In this document: positions 1-8,404 of the stretch, piece by piece
How the letters are laid out: each line of letters starts with the position of its first letter
How positions within the stretch are numbered: position 1 is the first letter of the stretch
NCBI RefSeq assembly: GCF_002797445.1
Contig: NZ_PGEP01000001.1
Location: 372,001 to 436,000, forward strand
Direction of reading: 5' to 3'
Source: Acidovorax sp. 69
Lineage (GTDB): Bacteria; Pseudomonadota; Gammaproteobacteria; Burkholderiales; Burkholderiaceae_C
Length of the DNA stretch: 64,000 nucleotides
The notes under the pieces: model-generated
The model's input: the letters and a program-made list of their open reading frames with translations, nothing else
What the model was told of the DNA's origin: nothing
Databases searched by the model: none
Position numbers and translations under genes: made by a program

Positions 1-1
1 G

Positions 2-829
2 GCCGTGCTGAATGCGGCAGCCGCAGCCCCCCGGTCCGCCGAACGGCGCACCGTGCTGAGTTTCAAGCTCGACATTCGCGACTCGGGCGATCTGCTGGCC
101 CGTATGGGCATGGCCAACGTGGTGCGGCGCGGCAAGGGGCGCATGGAGGGGCAGGTGGCCTGGATCGGTGCACCGTTCAGCCCCGACTACCGGTCCATGA
201 CAGGACAAATCAACCTGAATGTGGAATCCGGCCAATTTCTCAAAGCCGACCCGGGCCTGGCCAAGCTGCTCAGCGTATTGAGCCTGCAGTCCCTGCCGCG
301 CCGCCTCACCCTGGATTTTCGCGATGTCTTCAGTGAAGGTTTTGCCTTCGATTTTGTGCGCGGCGATGTGCGCATTGAGCGTGGCGTGGCCACTACCAAC
401 AATCTGCAGATGAAGGGTGTCAATGCCGCTGTGCTGATGGAGGGCAATGCCAATATCGACCAGGAAACCCAGGAGTTGCGTGTGGTGGTGGTGCCAGAAA
501 TCAATGCGATGACCGCCTCTTTGGTGGCTACGGCCATCAACCCCGTGATTGGGCTGGGCAGCTTTCTCGCTCAGGTGTTTCTGCGTGGTCCGCTCATCGA
601 GGCCGCCACACAGGAGTTCCGGGTGGACGGCACCTGGTCCGATCCGCGAGTGGTGCGTGTAGCGCGCCGAGGCCGCGAGGCCAGCCCCGCCACCGACGCC
701 ACCCCTCGCGCCACCCCCCCAAAGCCGGAGAGCCCTCATGAAAGTTGCCGCCATCCAGATGGTGTCTGGCACCCAGCGAGACGACAATCTGCAAGCGGCT
801 CTCGCGCTGCTGGAGCAGGCTGCCCGTGA
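2..829 (+). CDS. yhdP: YhdP/AsmA-like envelope protein, C-terminal fragment
   Basis: The window opens inside this gene, and the frame is open to the first base, so only about the last 275 residues are present. The fragment has the C-terminal pattern of the YhdP (TIGR02099/DUF3971, AsmA-like) family: a DUF-like beta-rich stretch, then a hydrophobic segment around MTASLVATAINPVIGLGSF and a LIEAATQEFRVDGTW motif before a basic, Pro/Ala-rich tail. YhdP-family proteins are large inner-membrane-anchored proteins thought to move phospholipid across the periplasm. The stop lies 92 bases inside the next gene, a long same-strand overlap. The last 30 residues therefore read over another gene and may not be conserved. 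Confidence 0.75.
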   Translation, partial: AVLNAAAAAPRSAERRTVLSFKLDIRDSGDLLARMGMANVVRRGKGRMEGQVAWIGAPFSPDYRSMTGQINLNVESGQFLKADPGLAKLLSVLSLQSLPRRLTLDFRDVFSEGFAFDFVRGDVRIERGVATTNNLQMKGVNAAVLMEGNANIDQETQELRVVVVPEINAMTASLVATAINPVIGLGSFLAQVFLRGPLIEAATQEFRVDGTWSDPRVVRVARRGREASPATDATPRATPPKPESPHESCRHPDGVWHPARRQSASGSRAAGAGCP

Positions 830-1553
830 CGGTGTTGAACTGGCTGTGCTGCCGGAATACTTCTGCCTGATGGGCCACAAGGACACCGACAAAATCGCGT
901 TGCGCGAGGCCGATGGCAACGGAGTCATCCAGCGGTTTCTGTCCGATGCCGCACGCGCGCTGCAGATGTGGATCGTGGGCGGAACCCTGCCCTTGCAGAC
1001 GGCGACGCCGGACCGGGTGCGCAACACCACATTGGTTTTCGACCCCAGCGGCGCCTGCGTGGCACGCTACGACAAGATCCACCTTTTTTACTTCGACGAT
1101 GGGCGCGAGCAGTATCACGAAGGTCGGGTCATCGAAGCGGGCAACACCCCCGTGCAGTTTGACCTGCTGGCGCGCGATGGCCATCGCTGGCGGGTGGGCC
1201 TTTCTGTGTGCTATGACCTGCGGTTTCCCGAGCTGTACCGGGCGCACGCCAGTGCGGGCTCAGACCTGTTGCTGGTACCCAGCGCTTTCACGCACACCAC
1301 GGGGCAGGCGCATTGGGAGGTCCTGCTGCGCGCCCGTGCGATAGAGAACCTGGCTTATGTCTTGGCCCCTGCCCAGGGAGGCCTGCATGAGAATGGGCGC
1401 CATACCTGGGGCCACAGTATGTTAGTGGACCCCTGGGGCATGGTCCTCGCCCAGCAGGACCAGGGGCCAGGCGTCGTGAGCGGCGTGCTGGATGTGCAGC
1501 GGCTGCGCGATGTCCGCACGCAACTTCCAGCCCTGGCACACCGCGTGTTGTGA
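738..1553 (+). CDS. Carbon-nitrogen hydrolase (Nit1/deaminated glutathione amidase-like)
   Basis: A 271-residue nitrilase-superfamily amidase. The catalytic triad is visible: Glu40 in LAVLPEYF, Lys113 in YDKIHLF and Cys158 in LSVCYDLRFPE. The CYDLRFPE signature and the length fit the Nit1/NitFhit branch, whose members hydrolyse deaminated glutathione or related omega-amides in the cytoplasm. The ATG at 738 follows a GGAGAG-type ribosome site. The stop overlaps the GTG start of the histidine kinase downstream by four bases, so the two genes are probably translationally coupled. A general omega-amidase cannot be excluded from sequence alone. Confidence 0.88.
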   Translation: MKVAAIQMVSGTQRDDNLQAALALLEQAARDGVELAVLPEYFCLMGHKDTDKIALREADGNGVIQRFLSDAARALQMWIVGGTLPLQTATPDRVRNTTLVFDPSGACVARYDKIHLFYFDDGREQYHEGRVIEAGNTPVQFDLLARDGHRWRVGLSVCYDLRFPELYRAHASAGSDLLLVPSAFTHTTGQAHWEVLLRARAIENLAYVLAPAQGGLHENGRHTWGHSMLVDPWGMVLAQQDQGPGVVSGVLDVQRLRDVRTQLPALAHRVL

Positions 1554-3586
1554 GTGTTATGCAAAAACGCACCCTGTTGCAGCGCTGGCGCGGCGCATGG
1601 CGGCGCTGGTCGCTCTGGACGGCGCTGGTGCTGCTGGTGGTCTCGATGCTTGCCACTATGGTGTGGCTTGCGGGGCGGTACGAGGCCAGCCAGGTGCAGT
1701 CGCGCCTGGAGCGAGACACCGCAGATGCGGTGTCGGACATCCGAGCCGCACTCACGCGCAATTTGCAAAGCCTGCAGGCATTGCCCGCAGACAACCCTGG
1801 CCAGCTGGCCTGGGAGGTGGATGCCTCCGACCTGCTGCGCAACCGCCGCGAACTGGTGCGCATTGAATTGCGCGACGCCAATTTGCGGATGCGCACCCAT
1901 GTGCAGTCTCCCTACCGGCCTGTTGCATGGGACATGCGGCTGCGCGACAGCAGCCAGTCGGACCTGACGATTGCGTGTGCCAATGCCCGGCGCTTGAGTA
2001 ACCCGGCATATTCCAGCAGCTATTTTCAGCCCCACGGCGACGGCCTGGGCTCGGAGATGATGGAGCTGTGCGTGCCTCTGACGGCTGGCGGGCGCATCAC
2101 GGGCTTTCTTGTGGCCACCTATGCGCTGCAGGACATCCTTATCAACCTGGTGGCGCACAACCTCACGCGCAGTCAGGAAGCCTCGTTCACCGAAGCCGAC
2201 GGTACACGCCTGGCCGTGATGGGTGCGGCACGCCGGGGCTCGCGCATGTTCACTGCGCAGCACTTGCTTGACCTGCCGGGCGGTACGCTGGTGCTGCGCA
2301 TGGACAGCTGGCACAGCGCCCCCAGCCTGTTCCCCAACGTGCTCACAGCGCTGGTCACCGCCATGTCGATTGCCCTGGTGACAGTGATGGTGGTACTGGT
2401 GCGCGACAATCGCCGCCGCCTGCGCGCCGAGCGTGACCTGGCCGATGCGCTGGCCTTTCGCAAAGCCATGGAGGACTCGCTGGTCACCGGCCTGCGTGCC
2501 CGCGATCTGGAGGGGCGCATCACCTACGTCAACCCGGCCTTCTGCGAGATGGTGGGGTTTACGGCGCACGAGCTGATGGGGCACAGCATGTCCGCCCCCT
2601 ACTGGCCGCCGGAGCGGGTCGAAGAATACCGCCAGCGCCAGGCCATTCGGTTTGCGGGCTACATGCCACCGCGCGAAGGCTTCGAGTCCGAGTTCATGCG
2701 CAAAGATGGGACCCGGTTTCCGGTGCTGATCATCGAAGCCCCGCTCATCAATGCCCAAGGGCAACACACGGGCTGGATGAGTGCATTTTTGGACATCAGC
2801 GAACAGCGCCGGGTCGAGGAACTTTCACGCGCATCGCAAGAGCGCCTGCAGGCGACCGCGCGCCTGGCTACCGTGGGCGAGATGGCTTCGTTGCTCAGCC
2901 ACGAGTTGAACCAGCCGCTGGCCGCCATTTCGAGCTACGCCAATGGGTCGCTGAACCTGCTGGAGCAGGCCGCGCCCGCCCAAGCCGCCTCCGCCGAGCC
3001 GGACGCCCTGCAGGACGTGCGCATGGCCATGCGACAGATCGCGCGCCAGGCAGAACGCGCCGGCCGCGTGATCAAGAGCGTGCATGATTTCGTGCGCCGG
3101 CGCGACCAGGCCCGCGAGGCGGTGTATGCACAGCAGCTGCTCGACGCCATCCTGCCGCTGGTGAGCCTGCAGGCACGCAAACTCGGCGTGCGTGTACACA
3201 CTACCGTCGAGCCGGGACTTGGCCCCGCCTTGTGCGACCGGACCATGGTCGAACAGGTGCTGTTGAACCTCGCGCGCAACGCCATGCAGGCCATGGACGA
3301 CCCTACCGTGCGCACCCGCGTGCTCGATATCCGGGTGCGGCGCGCGGCGTCCAACAAATACAGTGGCTGGGTCGAGTTCGCGGTGACCGACCTGGGCACG
3401 GGTATACCGCCCGAAGTGGCGGAGAAGCTTTTCACCCCCTTTTTCACCACCCGCCCGGAAGGCATGGGCCTGGGACTGAGCATGTGCCGCACGGTGATTG
3501 AGCAGCACGGTGGTTTTCTCGGGTTTGCGCCCCATGAGCCGCGTGGTACGGTATTCACCTTCACGCTGCCTGTCTCCCAAACTTAG
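1550..3586 (+). CDS. PAS-domain sensor histidine kinase (FixL/DctB type)
   Basis: A 678-residue membrane sensor if started at GTG 1550; an ATG at 1559 is an alternative. Domains in order: a transmembrane helix at about 22-42, a periplasmic sensor region to about 258, a second helix at about 262-284, a PAS domain at about 300-420 (ITYVNPAFCEMVGF) and a HisKA domain with phospho-acceptor His about 452 in LLSHELNQPLAAI. The HATPase_c domain has an N box (LLNLARNAMQAM), G1 (DLGTGIPP), an F box (LFTPFFTT) and G2 (GMGLGLSMC). The H-box type matches the DctB/FixL/TtrS class. The partner regulator starts 12 bases after the stop. The ligand cannot be told from the sequence. Confidence 0.9.
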   Translation: MSVMQKRTLLQRWRGAWRRWSLWTALVLLVVSMLATMVWLAGRYEASQVQSRLERDTADAVSDIRAALTRNLQSLQALPADNPGQLAWEVDASDLLRNRRELVRIELRDANLRMRTHVQSPYRPVAWDMRLRDSSQSDLTIACANARRLSNPAYSSSYFQPHGDGLGSEMMELCVPLTAGGRITGFLVATYALQDILINLVAHNLTRSQEASFTEADGTRLAVMGAARRGSRMFTAQHLLDLPGGTLVLRMDSWHSAPSLFPNVLTALVTAMSIALVTVMVVLVRDNRRRLRAERDLADALAFRKAMEDSLVTGLRARDLEGRITYVNPAFCEMVGFTAHELMGHSMSAPYWPPERVEEYRQRQAIRFAGYMPPREGFESEFMRKDGTRFPVLIIEAPLINAQGQHTGWMSAFLDISEQRRVEELSRASQERLQATARLATVGEMASLLSHELNQPLAAISSYANGSLNLLEQAAPAQAASAEPDALQDVRMAMRQIARQAERAGRVIKSVHDFVRRRDQAREAVYAQQLLDAILPLVSLQARKLGVRVHTTVEPGLGPALCDRTMVEQVLLNLARNAMQAMDDPTVRTRVLDIRVRRAASNKYSGWVEFAVTDLGTGIPPEVAEKLFTPFFTTRPEGMGLGLSMCRTVIEQHGGFLGFAPHEPRGTVFTFTLPVSQT

Positions 3587-3597
3587 CTAGAAAACTG

Positions 3598-4227
3598 ATG
3601 GAACCCGTATCCAACGCCACCGTGTACATCGTCGACGACGACGCCAGCGTGCGCGAAGCCCTGGCGTGGTTGTTGCGCTCGCGCAGGCTGCCCAGCGAGT
3701 CCTTCGACAGCGCCGAAGCGTTTGATGCCATGCTGCAAAGCCGCCCAGCACAGCGCCAGCCCTGCTGCCTGTTGCTCGATGTGCGCATGCCAGGCATGAG
3801 CGGCCTGGCCCTTTTTGACCTGCTGGCCGTGCGTGGCGACCTGGCGACCATGCCCGTGATTTTTCTCACCGGCCACGCTGACGTTCCCACAGCGGTAGAC
3901 ACTGTCAAACGCGGCGCCTTCGACTTTTGCGAGAAGCCGTTTTCCGACAATGCCTTGGTGGACCGCATCGAGCAGGCGCTGGCGCAGTCCACCGAGCGCC
4001 TGATGCAATTGCGCGAGCGCAGCGACCTTCAGGTGCGTCTGCGTGATCTGACCGATCGAGAGCGCGATGTGATGGATCTGGTCGTGGCCGGGCTGCCCAA
4101 CAAGCTGATTGCTGACCAGCTTGACATCAGCGTGCGCACGGTGGAAGTGCATCGCTCGCGCGTGTTTGACAAGATGCAGGTCAAGTCAGCCGTGGAACTG
4201 GCCAACCTGCTGCGCACCGCAGGTTGA
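3598..4227 (+). CDS. FixJ/NarL-type response regulator
   Basis: A 209-residue cytoplasmic regulator. The receiver domain covers residues 8-125, with acidic residues in YIVDDD, phospho-acceptor Asp61 in LLLDVRMPG, Thr in FLTGHAD and Lys113 in CEKPF. A LuxR-type helix-turn-helix fills residues 145-209 (LTDRERDVMDLVVAGLPNK and VRTVEVHRSRVFDKM). The upstream PAS kinase is its obvious partner, 12 bases away. The arrangement is that of FixLJ and TtrSR pairs, which respond to oxygen, tetrathionate or organic acids. Nothing in the sequence identifies the target genes; none of the neighbours is an evident transporter or oxidase. Confidence 0.92.
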   Translation: MEPVSNATVYIVDDDASVREALAWLLRSRRLPSESFDSAEAFDAMLQSRPAQRQPCCLLLDVRMPGMSGLALFDLLAVRGDLATMPVIFLTGHADVPTAVDTVKRGAFDFCEKPFSDNALVDRIEQALAQSTERLMQLRERSDLQVRLRDLTDRERDVMDLVVAGLPNKLIADQLDISVRTVEVHRSRVFDKMQVKSAVELANLLRTAG

Positions 4228-4248
4228 CCTGCACACGGGCCTGACAGC

Positions 4249-4266
4249 GCCCCACCGTGGTGGGGC
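4249..4266. terminator. Hairpin between convergent genes
   Basis: A perfect inverted repeat, GCCCCACC-GT-GGTGGGGC, lies between the convergent response regulator and OmpA-like genes. It has no strong T tract on either strand, so it could be a bidirectional, possibly Rho-assisted, terminator. Confidence 0.4.
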
Positions 4267-4279
4267 AGGCCGAACGTCA

Positions 4280-4930
4280 TCAGCCGCGAGGGCGTTCACC
4301 CACAAAAATCTCGACACGGCGATTGCGCGCACGGCCATCGGTGGTGTCGTTGGTGGCAATCGGGTAGCGCTCGCCCATACCCTCAATGGCGATACGGCGA
4401 CCATCCACGCCCCGCGCGGTGAGGTAGCTGCGGGTGCTGGCGGCGCGGTCCATCGACAGGGGGTTGTTGACCGCCTCACTGCCCGTACTGTCGGTGTGGC
4501 CCACGATGCGCACATCGGTGTTCGGGTTGTTGCGCAGGCCTTCGGCGAACCGGTCCAGCACCGGCGCAAAGTTGGGCTGAATGTCCGAACGGCCTACCGC
4601 GAACGAAATGTCGCTGGGGATGTTGAGCATGAGCTGGTTGTCGGCAGTCTGTGTCACAGCAATGCCGGTGCCTTGGGTTGCCTGCTCCATCTCGCGCTTT
4701 TGGCGCTCCATGTTTTGCGACCAGATATAGGTGCCCAGGGCCCCGACACCGGCACCTAGCACGGCACCCGTTCCTGCGCTGCCCCCGGTGGCGGAACCAA
4801 TAACGGCCCCTGCCAATGCGCCCACGCCGGCACCAGTGGCCGTGCGGCGCTGGGTGTCGTCCATGCTGGCGCACCCGGTGGCCAGAACGAGAACGGCGGC
4901 AGCGCCGAGAAGGTGAATATGTTTGCGCAT
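4280..4930 (-). CDS. OmpA-family lipoprotein with glycine zipper
   Basis: A 216-residue outer-membrane lipoprotein. The signal peptide ends in the lipobox LATGC with Cys20. Residues 32-66 form a Gly/Ala-rich glycine-zipper segment, followed by a short linker and an OmpA-like peptidoglycan-binding domain at about 100-212. Diagnostic pieces are VRIVGHTDSTG and RARNRRVEI, which bind diaminopimelate. The ATG at 4930 has an AAGGAG site a few bases upstream. The domain order matches the YiaD/OprL-like group that tethers the outer membrane to the cell wall. A small membrane-protein ORF reads toward it on the same strand and may share its transcript. Confidence 0.9.
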   Translation of the reverse strand: MRKHIHLLGAAAVLVLATGCASMDDTQRRTATGAGVGALAGAVIGSATGGSAGTGAVLGAGVGALGTYIWSQNMERQKREMEQATQGTGIAVTQTADNQLMLNIPSDISFAVGRSDIQPNFAPVLDRFAEGLRNNPNTDVRIVGHTDSTGSEAVNNPLSMDRAASTRSYLTARGVDGRRIAIEGMGERYPIATNDTTDGRARNRRVEIFVGERPRG

Positions 4931-5277
4931 GTGTGTGCTCCTTGAAGATCGATGGCCCCGGGTGGGCGGGATTTCATCTGGCCGGCCAGAGAGACTTCAG
5001 TGAGTCCGCCGCACGGCCAACACCCGGTGGTTGCCATCGTGCCAAGCTGCGGCAACGACGCCATCAGCCCGACAGCCCATCGGGTGTAGGACGGCACCGC
5101 GCCGCATCCTTTGGCACCCCATGGGGCGCAGCGTTCAGGGGCGGGCGGCGGCGTCTTGTTGCTCTCGTCCGGGGGGGGCTTCAATTCCCCCCCCTTGCGG
5201 CCGGAGAACATGGTCCACCACACAATGGCCACCAGCACCACCAGCGCGAGCAGCGCTTCAAGCAAAATCAGCCCCAT
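4756..5277 (-). CDS. Small membrane protein ORF with homopolymer tracts; C-terminus doubtful
   Basis: From ATG 5277 this frame encodes one hydrophobic helix (LLEALLALVVLVAIVWWTMF) followed by a basic then Pro/Glu-rich tail. An AGGAG site lies about 12 bases upstream. Short single-helix proteins of this type are, to my recollection, common hypotheticals in Comamonadaceae, so the N-terminus is probably real. The frame as written runs 173 residues and overlaps the OmpA-like gene by 175 bases, which is improbable. Two 8-base homopolymers (C8 and G8 on the + strand) sit just after the helix. One added C in the second tract read would give a protein of about 47 residues; one lost would give a stop roughly 40 codons later. 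Confidence 0.5.
   Translation of the reverse strand: MGLILLEALLALVVLVAIVWWTMFSGRKGGELKPPPDESNKTPPPAPERCAPWGAKGCGAVPSYTRWAVGLMASLPQLGTMATTGCWPCGGLTEVSLAGQMKSRPPGAIDLQGAHTCANIFTFSALPPFSFWPPGAPAWTTPSAARPLVPAWAHWQGPLLVPPPGAAQERVPC
5171..5194. repeat. G8-N8-C8 inverted homopolymer tracts
   Basis: Eight G, eight mixed bases, then eight C. The tracts form a perfect GC stem and lie inside the coding part of the small membrane-protein ORF. Such runs are typical slippage sites and also typical sequencing-error sites. Confidence 0.8.
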
Positions 5278-6433
5278 GAAATTGACACTCCTGCGCCTTG
5301 TATTGACGGCGCTGATTGTAGGAACGCTGGCCGCCTGTTCCACCCCTCCTGCCCCAATCCCCTCCCGTCCCGGGGCCATCCCTGTGCCTCAGACTCCTGG
5401 TGCGGTGGCGTTGCCAGGCGATGCAGGCCCGTTGCCGCCACCGATGTCGCAGCCCAAAAGCCGCTGGATTCCCGTGCGCTGGGCCGAGCTGCCGGGCTTT
5501 GCCGACGACGCGCTGCACGAGGCCTGGAACGCCTGGATCAAGAGCTGCGAGCGCCCCCAGCCCCCCTTCACGGCGCTGTGCAGCGAGGTGCGGCAGTTGA
5601 GCATCGCCACGGCTGATGAACAACGTGCCTGGCTCATTGCCCGCCTGCAGCCCTACCGCGTCGAAGCCACAGACGGCAATGCCGAGGGGCTGCTCACGGC
5701 CTACTACGAACCCATGATGGACGCCGCGCGCCAGCCCGGCAACGGCTTCACCGTGCCCATCTACCGCCTGCCTGCAGGCTTTGGTGCCCGCAAGCCCTGG
5801 TTCACCCGCCAGCAGATAGAGACCCTGCCCGAGGCCCAGGCCGCGCTGGCGGGTCGCGCCATCGCCTGGCTGCGCGACCCCGTGGAATCCATGGTGCTGC
5901 ACATCCAGGGCTCAGGCCGCCTGCGCATTGCCGAGGCCGACGGCTCGGTGTCGGTGGTGCGTGTGGCCTATGCCGGCACCAACGATCAGCCGTATCAGAG
6001 CGTGGGCCGCTGGCTTCTGGACCAAGGTGCCACGCGCGACGCCACATGGCCTGGCATTCGCGCCTGGCTGGCGGTCAATCCGCAGCGCACCAACGAGCTG
6101 CTGTGGAGCAACCCGCGCTACGTATTCTTTCGCGAGGAGCCCTTGAACGCGCTGGACGCCGGCTTCGGCCCACGTGGCGCGCAGGGAGTGCCTCTCACGC
6201 CCGGCCGATCCATCGCCGTGGACCGTCAGAGCATTCCTTACGGCACGCCGGTGTGGCTGGCCTCCAGCGGCCCGCAGGTGCAGCTGAACCGCATGGTGCT
6301 GGCGCAGGACACGGGCAGTGCCATCCTGGGCGCCGTGCGCGCGGACTACTTCACGGGCTGGGGCCCGGAGGCGGGCGACATTGCCGGACGGCTCAAGCAG
6401 AACCTGCGGCTGTGGGCGCTGTGGCCGAGGTAG
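5276..6433 (+). CDS. mltA: Membrane-bound lytic murein transglycosylase A
   Basis: A 385-residue lipoprotein that cleaves peptidoglycan glycan strands to 1,6-anhydro products at the inner face of the outer membrane. The start at 5276 gives a good signal peptide ending in lipobox LAAC (Cys21); the upstream in-frame extension looks non-coding. The MltA domain (LLTAYYEPMMDAAR, VMLHIQGSG-like VLHIQGSGRLR) and 3D domain (RSIAVDRQSIPYGTPVWL) are clear. Asp345 in VLAQDTGSAILG matches the catalytic Asp of the family, followed by ADYFTGWG. The start codon shares the CATG at 5275-5278 with the opposite-strand ORF's start, and no strong ribosome site precedes it. Confidence 0.93.
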   Translation: MKLTLLRLVLTALIVGTLAACSTPPAPIPSRPGAIPVPQTPGAVALPGDAGPLPPPMSQPKSRWIPVRWAELPGFADDALHEAWNAWIKSCERPQPPFTALCSEVRQLSIATADEQRAWLIARLQPYRVEATDGNAEGLLTAYYEPMMDAARQPGNGFTVPIYRLPAGFGARKPWFTRQQIETLPEAQAALAGRAIAWLRDPVESMVLHIQGSGRLRIAEADGSVSVVRVAYAGTNDQPYQSVGRWLLDQGATRDATWPGIRAWLAVNPQRTNELLWSNPRYVFFREEPLNALDAGFGPRGAQGVPLTPGRSIAVDRQSIPYGTPVWLASSGPQVQLNRMVLAQDTGSAILGAVRADYFTGWGPEAGDIAGRLKQNLRLWALWPR

Positions 6434-6439
6434 GTATTA

Positions 6440-6495
6440 AAACTGGCTGTAGCGCCCGATAGATCATCTCTGATGGCTATTATTTTTATAGCTAT
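6440..6495 (+). repeat. Dispersed palindromic element, copy A
   Basis: An AT-rich copy of the dispersed element, with TAGCGCCC at its left, GGCTATTATTTTTATAGC at its right, and the same 43-base spacing as copy B. It lies between the convergent mltA and MFS genes. Its ATAGC end provides the TAG stop of the MFS gene at 6492-6494. Confidence 0.6.
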
Positions 6496-8348
6496 CGCTC
6501 CACCAGAAGTCGCGCCACCACCGGCGGCGTATCGCGTGTGTGGAACGCCAGCTTGCGCTCACGCAGCGCCACGTCGTGGGCGGTGACACGATCGAAGCGG
6601 CGCAGGTGCTCGGTCCACGACTCGTCCTCAATCTGCTCCACGTAGCGTGAAGGGTCGGCGATATCGTGCTGCAGCTGCCATGCCAGAGCGCCCTGGCGCA
6701 GGCGGCTGCGGCGGCTCTCCTGCATCAGCGTGCGGAATTCTGGGGCGCGTGCGGGGTCGATGAAATATTCGATGGTGACCACCACATGGCCAGGCGCGGG
6801 CGGCACCTCGGCCACCGGGGCCTTGAAGGCGCGCGAGGGGCTCAGGTCTTCCTCCATGCTGCGGTCGGCCACCAGGCGCTGCACCAGCGCCATGGCCGCC
6901 ACGCCCGTCGCAGCGGCGATCCCCAGGCTGACATGCACGTCGGTCACCGTGGCCACTTGGCCCCACACCGCTGCACCCAGTGCGGTAGAGCCCATGATAG
7001 CCATCTGGTAGATCGACATGCCGCGCGCCCGCACCCAGTTGGGCAATGCGAGCTGGGCCGATACGCTCAATGAATTGGCTGTGGTGATCCATGCCATGCC
7101 GCCCACGAACATGGCGGGCACGGCGACATACACATTGGGTGCCACGGCCATCACGGCGGTGGCAGCGGCCTGCAGCAAAGTGCCGCGGATCACCAGCACA
7201 TCGCGCGCCATGGCCTGGCGCAGGCGCGGCAAAAACATGGCGGCAGTGATGGCGCCTGCGCCCATGCTGGCCAGCAGCAGCGTGAAGGTGCCCGCACCGC
7301 CGCCTTCCAGGCCCCGGGCCAGCAGCGGCAACAGGGCCATCAGCGCCGTGGCGTGCAAGAAGAAGATGGAGATGCGCCACAACACGGCCCGCATGCGCGG
7401 CGACTGGCGCACGAACTGCAGGCCCACGCGCATGGCGCTGGGCAGCTTTTCGCGCCCCAGTGGGCTGGGCACATGGGCGCGCTTCCAGCGCATGATGACC
7501 AGGCCCGAGATGACCGACAGCACGGCATTGAGCACAAACACCCAGGCGCTGCCCGCGCTGGCGATGATGGCACCGGCCAGCAGTGGGCCGATGATGCGCG
7601 AGGCGTTCATGGCCACGCCGTTGAGCGCCAGCGCCGCCGGCAGCTGTGGGCGGCTGACCAGTTCGGGCACGATGGCGGCGAACACTGGCCAGCGCATCGC
7701 CAGACCGATGCCATTGGCAAACGTCAGCGCCAGCAAGAGCGGCGCCGTCATGCCACCCGCCATGATGGCTACGCACAGCACCAGCGCCACGGCCGCTACC
7801 CAGAACTGCGTGGCGATGAAATAGCGGCGCCGGTCCAGGATGTCGGCAAAGGCACCACTGGGCAGGCCCAGTAGAAAGACGGGCAGAGTGGATGCCGACT
7901 GCACCAGCGCCACCAGGATGGGCGAGGTGGTGAGTGTGGTCATGAGCCAGGCGGCCGCCACGTCGTTCATCCACATGCAGGTGTTGGCCGCCACCCAGGT
8001 GAGCCAAAGCATGCGGAACACGGGCACCGACAGCGGCGCCAGGGGCGAAAGCGAAGCGCCTTGGCCCCGCTGTGCGGCGTTCTGGTCGAGCCGCGCGGCC
8101 ACGGATTCTTCAGTGCCTTGGGCGAGGGCCGCACGTTCTGCTGCCGCGTCTTTCGGTGGGGCGGCCACTGCGTCGTTGCCCGGGGTCAACGCGGTAGAGG
8201 GGGTGGGCGCAACGCTGCGCGTGCTTTCGTGGGGCGGCAATGGGGGCATGTGTGGCCATTGTGCGGCGATTGGCCCCGGAGCGCTGCCGCCGACGGGGCG
8301 TCCGACAGTGGCCAAGGGACATGCCATGCGCAGCAGCCATTCTTGCAA
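6492..8348 (-). CDS. MFS exporter with soluble C-terminal domain (MFS_3 family)
   Basis: A major facilitator protein of up to 618 residues. About eleven to twelve hydrophobic helices span residues 105-500, with a loop-2/3-like motif at GAFADILDRRRYF. The last 110 residues form a soluble domain (HVVVTIEYFIDPARAPEF onward) resembling the antibiotic-biosynthesis-monooxygenase-like tail usual in the PF05977 branch (EntS-like exporters). The first 90 residues are Pro/Ala-rich and low in complexity. The true start may be the in-frame ATG near 8249 or later, because ATG 8348 abuts repeat copy B. The substrate is unknown. Confidence 0.82.
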   Translation of the reverse strand: MQEWLLRMACPLATVGRPVGGSAPGPIAAQWPHMPPLPPHESTRSVAPTPSTALTPGNDAVAAPPKDAAAERAALAQGTEESVAARLDQNAAQRGQGASLSPLAPLSVPVFRMLWLTWVAANTCMWMNDVAAAWLMTTLTTSPILVALVQSASTLPVFLLGLPSGAFADILDRRRYFIATQFWVAAVALVLCVAIMAGGMTAPLLLALTFANGIGLAMRWPVFAAIVPELVSRPQLPAALALNGVAMNASRIIGPLLAGAIIASAGSAWVFVLNAVLSVISGLVIMRWKRAHVPSPLGREKLPSAMRVGLQFVRQSPRMRAVLWRISIFFLHATALMALLPLLARGLEGGGAGTFTLLLASMGAGAITAAMFLPRLRQAMARDVLVIRGTLLQAAATAVMAVAPNVYVAVPAMFVGGMAWITTANSLSVSAQLALPNWVRARGMSIYQMAIMGSTALGAAVWGQVATVTDVHVSLGIAAATGVAAMALVQRLVADRSMEEDLSPSRAFKAPVAEVPPAPGHVVVTIEYFIDPARAPEFRTLMQESRRSRLRQGALAWQLQHDIADPSRYVEQIEDESWTEHLRRFDRVTAHDVALRERKLAFHTRDTPPVVARLLVER

Positions 8349-8404
8349 AAAGTCCTCTGGCGCCCATTCAATAAGCGCAAATAGCTATTAAATAAATAGC
8401 ATTT
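8346..8404 (+). repeat. Dispersed palindromic element, copy B
   Basis: A clear intergenic copy: CCTCTGGCGCCCATTCAATA, then AGCGCAAATAGCTATTAAAT and AAATAGCAT. It occupies the gap between the MFS start and the Lrp stop. I used it as the reference for aligning the other copies, most of which align without gaps over about 50 bases. Confidence 0.75.
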
